DNA of 9,786 nt from Thermoflexus sp042408365. GTDB taxonomy: Bacteria > Chloroflexota > Anaerolineae > Thermoflexales > Thermoflexaceae. The notes under the pieces were generated by a model. That model was not told where the DNA came from and did not search any database. It worked only from the letters and a program-made list of their open reading frames with translations. The number at the start of each line of letters is the position of its first letter. Within the stretch, counting starts at the first letter, position 1. This document shows positions 4,993 to 9,786 of this stretch, piece by piece. The stretch is taken from contig NZ_JBHOQJ010000241.1 in the NCBI RefSeq assembly GCF_042408365.1, positions 1 through 9,786 on the forward strand, written 5' to 3'. The position numbers and the translations under genes are program-made.

Positions 4993-5816
4993 GTTCCCGC
5001 CTGGATCTCCACGTGCACACCACCGCCTCGGATGGCTTGTGGTCCCCTGCCCGGGTGGTGCAGGAGGCCCTCGCGCGCGGTCTCCGCTATCTGGCGATCA
5101 CGGATCACGAGACCACTCGCGGCGCGATCGAGGCAATAGCCATCGCCCGCGGCACGCCTCTGGAGGTGATCCCCGGTGTGGAGATCAGCGTCAGCAGCCC
5201 GGAGGGGGAGATCGACCTCCTGGGCTATTTCGTAGATCCCACGCATTCGGATCTCCTTCGCCTGCTGGAGGGGATGCAAGCCGAGCGGGTGGAGCGGATC
5301 CATGCGATGGCTGAGCGCCTGGCCCAGCTGGGGATGCCGGTCCCCTGGGAACGGGTGCTGGAGCGGGCCCGGGGCGATGTGCTGGGGCGTCCCCACCTGG
5401 CGCGGGCGATGGTGGAGCAGGGATACGTGGCCGATGAGGCCGAAGCGTTCCGGCGGTGGCTGGGGCACGGCCGCCCGGCTTACGTCCCCCGGCGGCCGGT
5501 GGATCCCCGGGAGGTGCTGTCGGTGATCCGGGCAGCCGGAGGCGTGTCCGTCCTCGCCCATCCGGGCCGTTCCGGACTCCCCCGGAACTTGGAGGGATTG
5601 TGGCGGGCCGGCCTGGCTGGCCTCGAGGTCTTTCACCCCGATCATTCCCCGGATGACATCGCCCGGTTGATGGCGATCGCCCGAACGTATGATCTCATCC
5701 CCACCGGCGGCAGCGACTTCCACGGCCCCGGGCCCGATGGCCGGATCCTCCTAGGAACCATGCCGGTCCCCGCCCATACGGTGGATCGACTCCGGGAGCG
5801 GTGCCCTCGCCGATAG
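4989..5816 (+). CDS. PHP-domain metal-dependent phosphoesterase (YciV/RNase AM-like)
   Basis: A 275-aa cytoplasmic PHP-family phosphoesterase. The metal-binding motifs run in order: DLHVHTTASDG (His8, His10, Asp15), ITDHETT (Asp39, His40), PGVEIS (Glu65), GRPHLA (His136), LAHPG (His191), and GGSDFHG (Asp243, His245). The sequence order, the GLEVFHPDHS segment (211-220) and a length near 280 aa fit the YciV/TrpH group. Members of that group are 3',5'-nucleoside bisphosphate (pAp) phosphatases and, in E. coli, a 5'-3' exonuclease of short RNAs (RNase AM). No substrate can be read from sequence. The start overlaps the spoVS stop (ATGA), and no separate Shine-Dalgarno is evident beyond the end of spoVS, which implies coupled translation. 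All metal ligands I can recognise are present, so it should be active. Confidence 0.92.
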   Translation: MSSRLDLHVHTTASDGLWSPARVVQEALARGLRYLAITDHETTRGAIEAIAIARGTPLEVIPGVEISVSSPEGEIDLLGYFVDPTHSDLLRLLEGMQAERVERIHAMAERLAQLGMPVPWERVLERARGDVLGRPHLARAMVEQGYVADEAEAFRRWLGHGRPAYVPRRPVDPREVLSVIRAAGGVSVLAHPGRSGLPRNLEGLWRAGLAGLEVFHPDHSPDDIARLMAIARTYDLIPTGGSDFHGPGPDGRILLGTMPVPAHTVDRLRERCPRR

Positions 5817-6057
5817 AAAGATCGTGGCGGATCGCCTTCCTGTCCTGGGAACCCTCGGTATCCCCTGAAGGCCGTTTCCCATCCCGGAGCGCCTTGAGGA
5901 GGCCACTGGCCTTGCTCCCCCGCGCTGCCTCCCGATCCAGCTTCTGAGCAAATCCCCAAGCTGATGAAATTCCCAATCTCCGGATGACCCAAGGGTTTCA
6001 GGCAATCCCTCACCCCGGCCCCCGGACCAAAGTTCTATTCACGAACCCCCGATTATT
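5817..6057. other. Intergenic region after the PHP gene
   Basis: About 240 bases without a supportable gene. The small - strand frames across here are low-complexity and partly overlap the PHP gene. A modest hairpin AGGCC-ACT-GGCCT (5900-5912), set within GGAGC (5886-5890)/GCTCC (5914-5918), could mark the operon end, but it lacks a T-run. Confidence 0.4.
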
Positions 6058-6158
6058 GTTTGTTTTAAATGAAAACAGGCAAGTTATTGCCATATTCTTA
6101 CAAAAGTAAGAAATTTTATACGCAACTATTAAAGAAATCGAGCGGTTTCCAAACAAAC
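6058..6158. promoter_or_regulatory. AT-rich island with three adjacent hairpins (likely control region of the PKD gene)
   Basis: By hand count, 6051-6140 is about 26% G+C, far below the surroundings. Within it TGTTTT/AAAACA (6061-6066/6072-6077), GGCAA/TTGCC (6078-6082/6087-6091) and TTCTTAC/GTAAGAA (6095-6101/6106-6112) are three perfect hairpins, the first two directly abutting and the third three bases on. GTTTGTTT (6058-6065) is complementary to AAACAAAC (6151-6158), so the whole island can also close on itself. It ends 83 bases before the PKD gene. I found no clean -35/-10 pair. Regulation, a structured leader, or a small remnant element are all possible. Confidence 0.5.
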
Positions 6159-6241
6159 GGTGATTGTCGAGGCCCTGTCCCGTCCTAGGCGGGGGGCTGG
6201 AGATCCAAGTTGGGAATCCTGAAACGCTTCGGAGGTGGCGG

Positions 6242-9200
6242 ATGGGCAAGCGGACCGTGGGGGCACTGACCGGTGTGTTGTTCGGCGTCCTGCTCGCGCT
6301 GGGGTTGGAGCGGGCGCTGGCGGCCGTGTGGACGGACAAGCTGGATTACAGCCCTGGGGAGGTCGTCACCATATCCGGCGACAACCGCGACAACGCCGGA
6401 TACCTCCCGGGGGAGACCGTGCGGGTGGAGGTGTGGGGGCCCAACGGTTACTATGCCACCTGCGAGGCGGTGGTCCAGGGGGATGGTTCCTGGTCGTGTT
6501 CGGTCACGCTGTGGCCGGATGAGCGGGCCATCGGGGAATACACCTACACCGCCCGCGGGTTGACCTCCGGGGTCCAGGAGAGCGGGGTCTTCTGGGATAT
6601 CGGGAACCTGGATTACGCGCCCGCCAGCTTGACCTTCAATGCGTTCCCTGGAGCAACGATCTCCTTCACCCAAGTGATCACCGCGCCCGCGGGGAACGAC
6701 CCATTCACCGCCACGCTCAAGGTCACCGGTCTCCCTTCAGGGTGGACGGCGACGGCTTCCCCTGCGGTGCTCTCGTTCCCCGGGGTGAACACCCCAACCG
6801 CCCGATCCTGGGTGGTCACCCTCCAGGTTCCCGCCAACGCCACTCCCGGTTCTGATTCCATGCAGGTGAAAGCGGACCCGCAAAAGGTCCAATCCAAGCA
6901 GCAAACCCCTGGAGAGGGAAACGGGACTTCAGTGACGGTGAACGTGTTCGCGCTACCTAACCGGCCTCCAGTGGCGGTGGACGATACCTATGCGGTGAAT
7001 GAGGATCAAACATTAAGCGTCAGCGCCCCCGGGGTGCTGGGCAACGACAGCGACCCGGATGGGAATCCCCTCACCGCAACCCTCGTCGCCGGCCCCAGCT
7101 ACGGCAGCCTGACCCTGAACCCGAACGGCTCCTTTATTTACACGCCGAACCCCAATTTCAACGGGACCGATGCCTTCACCTATTCCGCCAGCGACGGCCA
7201 GGCCACATCGAACATCGCCACGGTGACCATCACAGTGCAGCCGGTCAACGATCCGCCCACGGCGGACGCCGGTGGCCCCTACACAGCCCCTGAGGGGGGC
7301 TCTGTCCAGCTTTCCGGCTCCGGGAGCGATGTGGACGGGGATTCCCTCTCCTTCGCCTGGGACTTGGATGGCGATGGGACCTTTGAGACCTCCGGCGCCA
7401 ACGTCACCTTCTCGGCCGTCGGGCGGGACGGGCCTTCGACCCAGACCGTGAGCTTTCGGGTGTGCGATTCCTATGCCTGTACGGTAGCCACCACCCAGGT
7501 AACCATCACCAACGTCCCTCCGACCCCGGCCGTCGGCGGGGCTCCCGCCTCCAGCCCAGAGGGCACCCCGATCACTCTCACCGCCTCGGCGACCGATCCC
7601 AGCCCCGCTGATGTGAGCGCTGGGTTCACCTTCACCTGGACGGTGCAGAAGGACGGCGCGCCTTTCGCCGCCGGGTCTGGCACCTCCTTCGGTTTCACCC
7701 CGGATGATAACGGGACCTACACCGTCATCCTGGAGGCGATGGATAAGGACGGCGGGGTCGGGTCCACCTTGGTGGCGATCGCCGTCTTCAACGTCGCCCC
7801 CACCGCCACGTTCAACGCCCACTCCTCGGTGGACGAGGGCAGCGCCTTCTCCCTCTCCTTGACGGATCCGTTCGATCCCTCCACAGTGGACGCTGCCGCG
7901 GGCTTCAGGTATGCGTTCGACTGTGGGGACGGGAGCGGGTATGGGGGCTTCAGCAACGCCTACACTGTCTCCTGCCCGACCTCCGACAACAGCGTCCGCA
8001 CGGTGCGGGGGAAGATCCGGGATAAGGACGGTGGGGAGACCGAATATACCGCCACCGTCACCGTGAACAACGTCCCGCCCGCCGTGACCGCTCCTTCGAA
8101 CCAGACGGCCAATGAGGGGACGCCCTCGGTCTTCGACCTAGGTGCTTTCTCCGATCCTGGTGCTGACAGCCCCTGGGCGGTGGCCGTGGGCTGGGGGGAT
8201 GGTCAGAGCGAGAGTTTCCAGGTCTTCTCCACGGGCTTCCTGACCCGGTCCCATACCTACGCGGACAGCGGGGTCTACACTGTGACCGTCACGGTCACCG
8301 ATAAGGATGGGGGCTTTGGCCAGGCCGAGTTCCAGATCACCGTGAACAATGTCCCGCCCACTGCCGTTTTCTCCGCCACCAGTCCTATTGATGAGGGAAG
8401 CGTCAGCACCCTGGCCCTCACCGCACCTTCTGACCCCAGCCCGGTGGATACCCAGGCCGGCTTCCGTTATGCCTTTGCCTGCGATGGAAACCTCAACACT
8501 CTTCCCATTGCTTATGCCCAAGCCGGAACCTCGAGCACCGCTGACTGCTTCTTCCCGGACAACGGGACCTTCACGGTCGCCGGTCGCATCTTCGACAAGG
8601 ACGACGGCTTCACCACCTATATCACCACCGTCACCGTGAACAACGTCCCGCCCATCGTGACTGCTCCTTCGAACCAGACGGCCGATGAGGGCACACTCCA
8701 GGCCTTCGACCTGGGTGCTTTCTCTGACCCCGGCGCCGATGCCTCGTGGCAGGTCGAGGTGGACTGGGGGGATGGAACCCAGGCGGTCTCCTTCACGATG
8801 GCTACCTCAGGATCCCTAGGCCTGCTCAACCATATCTATGAAGATGATGGAGTCTACACCGTGACCGTCACGGTCACCGATAAGGATAGGGCCTCCGGCC
8901 AGGCCCAGTTCCAGATCACCGTGAACAACGTCCCGCCGGAGGTCGAGGACCTGTTGAGCACGCCCAGTGTGATCAACGAAGGCGGGTCCATCACCCTGAC
9001 CGGCCGGATCGACGATCCGGGCGTCCGGGATCTCATCACCGTGAGCGTGGCTTGGGGTGATGGAATGAGTGACACGGTGCCGCTTGGGCTCGACCGATCC
9101 TTCACGCTTATCCACACCTATGCCGATGACGATCCCAGCGGCACGATCTCGGATGTTTACACCATCACCGTTGGTGCCCTTGATGATGATGGGGGCTCCG

Positions 9201-9786
9201 GAACGAGTAACATTACCGTCACCGTGAATAATGTCTCGCCGGTGGTAGGGCCGCTGAGCGTCACAGCGACGGATCCGATCCCGGTGGGCACGCGGATCAC
9301 GGTCACCGCGGTCTTCACGGATCCGGGGATCCTGGATCAGCACACGGTCGTGATCTACTGGGATTGGGACACTTACAACCCGAACGTCAACACCAGCCCC
9401 TCCACCACTCTCTTCATATCCATGAGCCAGGTGGTGCGGCCCTTCACCGCCTCGTATGTCTACAACCAGCCCGGCGTTTATACCCTCCGGGCGGAGGTTA
9501 CGGATGATGACGGAGGCCAGGGTGTGGCCTTCTACCAGTATTATGTGGTGGTCTACGATCCGAACGCCGGGTTCGTGACGGGCGGGGGCTGGATCCAGTC
9601 GCCGCCAAGGGCGTGCCGGCTGTCGTGGTGCACGGATGAAACAACGGGCCGGGCCAACTTCGGGTTCGTCTCGAAGTATCAGAAGGGGGCCAAGGTGCCC
9701 AGCGGCCAGACCCAGTTCCAGTTCCAGGCGGGCAACCTCAACTTCCACAGCACCGCTTACGAGTGGCTGGTGATCTCCGGCCCCAA
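6242..9786 (+). CDS. Large secreted PKD-repeat protein (partial, C-terminus beyond window)
   Basis: At least 1181 residues, open to the window edge. A signal peptide (1-28: MGKR, hydrophobic core, ALA cleavage region) targets it for export. Then come: an Ig-like segment starting DYSPGEVVTISG (about 33-120); a beta-rich segment with PSGW and PANATPG (about 123-215); a cadherin/Big_9-like domain PPVAVDD...NPNGSFIYTPNPNFNGTD (about 240-338); and about eight PKD/Ig-like domains of 80-105 residues (about 341-1105), most ending in a VTVNNVPP-type linker and carrying D-x-D-G and W-G-D-G motifs typical of Ca-binding loops. The last stretch GFVTGGGWI, GRANFGFVSKY, FQFQAGNLNFHS belongs to a C-terminal domain often seen at the end of such proteins. 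ATG 6242 follows GGAGGT (6231-6236) by five bases. Ten cysteines occur in five close pairs. It is likely a surface or secreted adhesin-like or carbohydrate-binding protein; no catalytic domain is seen. Anchoring cannot be judged because the end is missing. Confidence 0.9.
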   Translation, partial: MGKRTVGALTGVLFGVLLALGLERALAAVWTDKLDYSPGEVVTISGDNRDNAGYLPGETVRVEVWGPNGYYATCEAVVQGDGSWSCSVTLWPDERAIGEYTYTARGLTSGVQESGVFWDIGNLDYAPASLTFNAFPGATISFTQVITAPAGNDPFTATLKVTGLPSGWTATASPAVLSFPGVNTPTARSWVVTLQVPANATPGSDSMQVKADPQKVQSKQQTPGEGNGTSVTVNVFALPNRPPVAVDDTYAVNEDQTLSVSAPGVLGNDSDPDGNPLTATLVAGPSYGSLTLNPNGSFIYTPNPNFNGTDAFTYSASDGQATSNIATVTITVQPVNDPPTADAGGPYTAPEGGSVQLSGSGSDVDGDSLSFAWDLDGDGTFETSGANVTFSAVGRDGPSTQTVSFRVCDSYACTVATTQVTITNVPPTPAVGGAPASSPEGTPITLTASATDPSPADVSAGFTFTWTVQKDGAPFAAGSGTSFGFTPDDNGTYTVILEAMDKDGGVGSTLVAIAVFNVAPTATFNAHSSVDEGSAFSLSLTDPFDPSTVDAAAGFRYAFDCGDGSGYGGFSNAYTVSCPTSDNSVRTVRGKIRDKDGGETEYTATVTVNNVPPAVTAPSNQTANEGTPSVFDLGAFSDPGADSPWAVAVGWGDGQSESFQVFSTGFLTRSHTYADSGVYTVTVTVTDKDGGFGQAEFQITVNNVPPTAVFSATSPIDEGSVSTLALTAPSDPSPVDTQAGFRYAFACDGNLNTLPIAYAQAGTSSTADCFFPDNGTFTVAGRIFDKDDGFTTYITTVTVNNVPPIVTAPSNQTADEGTLQAFDLGAFSDPGADASWQVEVDWGDGTQAVSFTMATSGSLGLLNHIYEDDGVYTVTVTVTDKDRASGQAQFQITVNNVPPEVEDLLSTPSVINEGGSITLTGRIDDPGVRDLITVSVAWGDGMSDTVPLGLDRSFTLIHTYADDDPSGTISDVYTITVGALDDDGGSGTSNITVTVNNVSPVVGPLSVTATDPIPVGTRITVTAVFTDPGILDQHTVVIYWDWDTYNPNVNTSPSTTLFISMSQVVRPFTASYVYNQPGVYTLRAEVTDDDGGQGVAFYQYYVVVYDPNAGFVTGGGWIQSPPRACRLSWCTDETTGRANFGFVSKYQKGAKVPSGQTQFQFQAGNLNFHSTAYEWLVISGP
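7805..8940 (+). repeat. Tandem duplication of a two-PKD-domain unit (ABAB)
   Basis: Unit one (7805-8362) and unit two (8363-8940) each hold a cysteine-containing PKD-like domain (AGFRYAF...) followed by a VTAPSNQTA...FDLGAFSDPGAD domain. The PSNQTA blocks (8090-8110 and 8663-8683) are identical at the DNA level over 21 bases and offset by 573 bases (191 codons). The segment encoding VYTVTVTVTDKD is also near-identical (8273 and 8852). The retained DNA identity suggests a comparatively recent duplication or gene conversion within the gene. Confidence 0.75.

Noticed and set aside
4950..5723. 257-aa open frame on the - strand over the PHP gene
   Set aside because: The + strand frame carries all PHP metal motifs in order; the reverse frame shows none.
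6010..6339. 109-aa open frame on the - strand spanning the AT-rich island
   Set aside because: No Shine-Dalgarno, overlaps the start of the PKD gene antisense, and the translation has no family resemblance.
7013..7822. 269-aa open frame on the - strand
   Set aside because: Same reason: a Gly/Arg/Val-rich shadow of the + strand PKD domains.
8053..9240. Regularly recurring VTVNNVPP-encoding words as a CRISPR-like or noncoding repeat array
   Set aside because: The spacing (about 280-300 bases) and codon-phase preservation show they are domain linkers within the PKD protein.
8816..9748. 310-aa open frame on the - strand inside the PKD gene
   Set aside because: Antisense to an uninterrupted PKD-domain reading frame with conserved motifs; the translation is low-complexity (repeated VHGD, RDGHG) mirroring the PKD repeats.

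Overview
The window is bacterial, GC-rich and densely coded, and every supported gene lies on the + strand. A thermophilic or deep-branching member of the Chloroflexota (Anaerolineae/Thermoflexus-like) is my best guess. It rests on the GC-rich coding style, a SpoVS homologue outside any sporulation cluster, a divergent FtsB/DivIC-like protein with a Pro/Thr-rich tail ending in a Trp-rich segment, and a large PKD-repeat exoprotein. This is inference from remembered family features, not a database result.

Layout, left to right. Positions 1-438 are intergenic: a perfect 21-bp hairpin (34-79), a small direct repeat and a weak promoter candidate lead into a full-length MaeB-type malic enzyme (449-2713). 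Two inverted repeats follow it. An isolated tRNA-Leu(CAG) at 2933-3016 has its own near-consensus promoter and a strong intrinsic terminator. A roughly 200-bp stretch packed with short palindromes (3081-3286) separates it from an FtsB/DivIC-like septum protein (3446-3814). After a 436-base intergenic stretch holding a near-perfect Shine-Dalgarno with only a 15-codon ORF behind it come translation initiation factor IF-1 (infA, 4251-4487), a terminator and immediately a TATAAT promoter. These precede a two-gene operon, spoVS plus a PHP-domain phosphoesterase, whose genes overlap by ATGA. An intergenic stretch follows that ends in a 26% GC island containing three back-to-back hairpins. Last is a large secreted multidomain protein (6242 to beyond the window end) with about eight PKD/Ig-like repeats, left open by the window edge.

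Most genes are housekeeping: malate to pyruvate carbon flow, leucine decoding, division, translation initiation, and SpoVS/PHP nucleic-acid-related functions. The last gene is the accessory, cell-surface or secreted component. No mobile element, CRISPR array or obvious defence system is visible. The points most worth a second look are the palindrome cluster downstream of the tRNA, the AT-rich hairpin island before the PKD gene, the orphan Shine-Dalgarno/mini-ORF upstream of infA, the translationally coupled spoVS-PHP pair, and the ABAB domain duplication with paired cysteines in the PKD protein.
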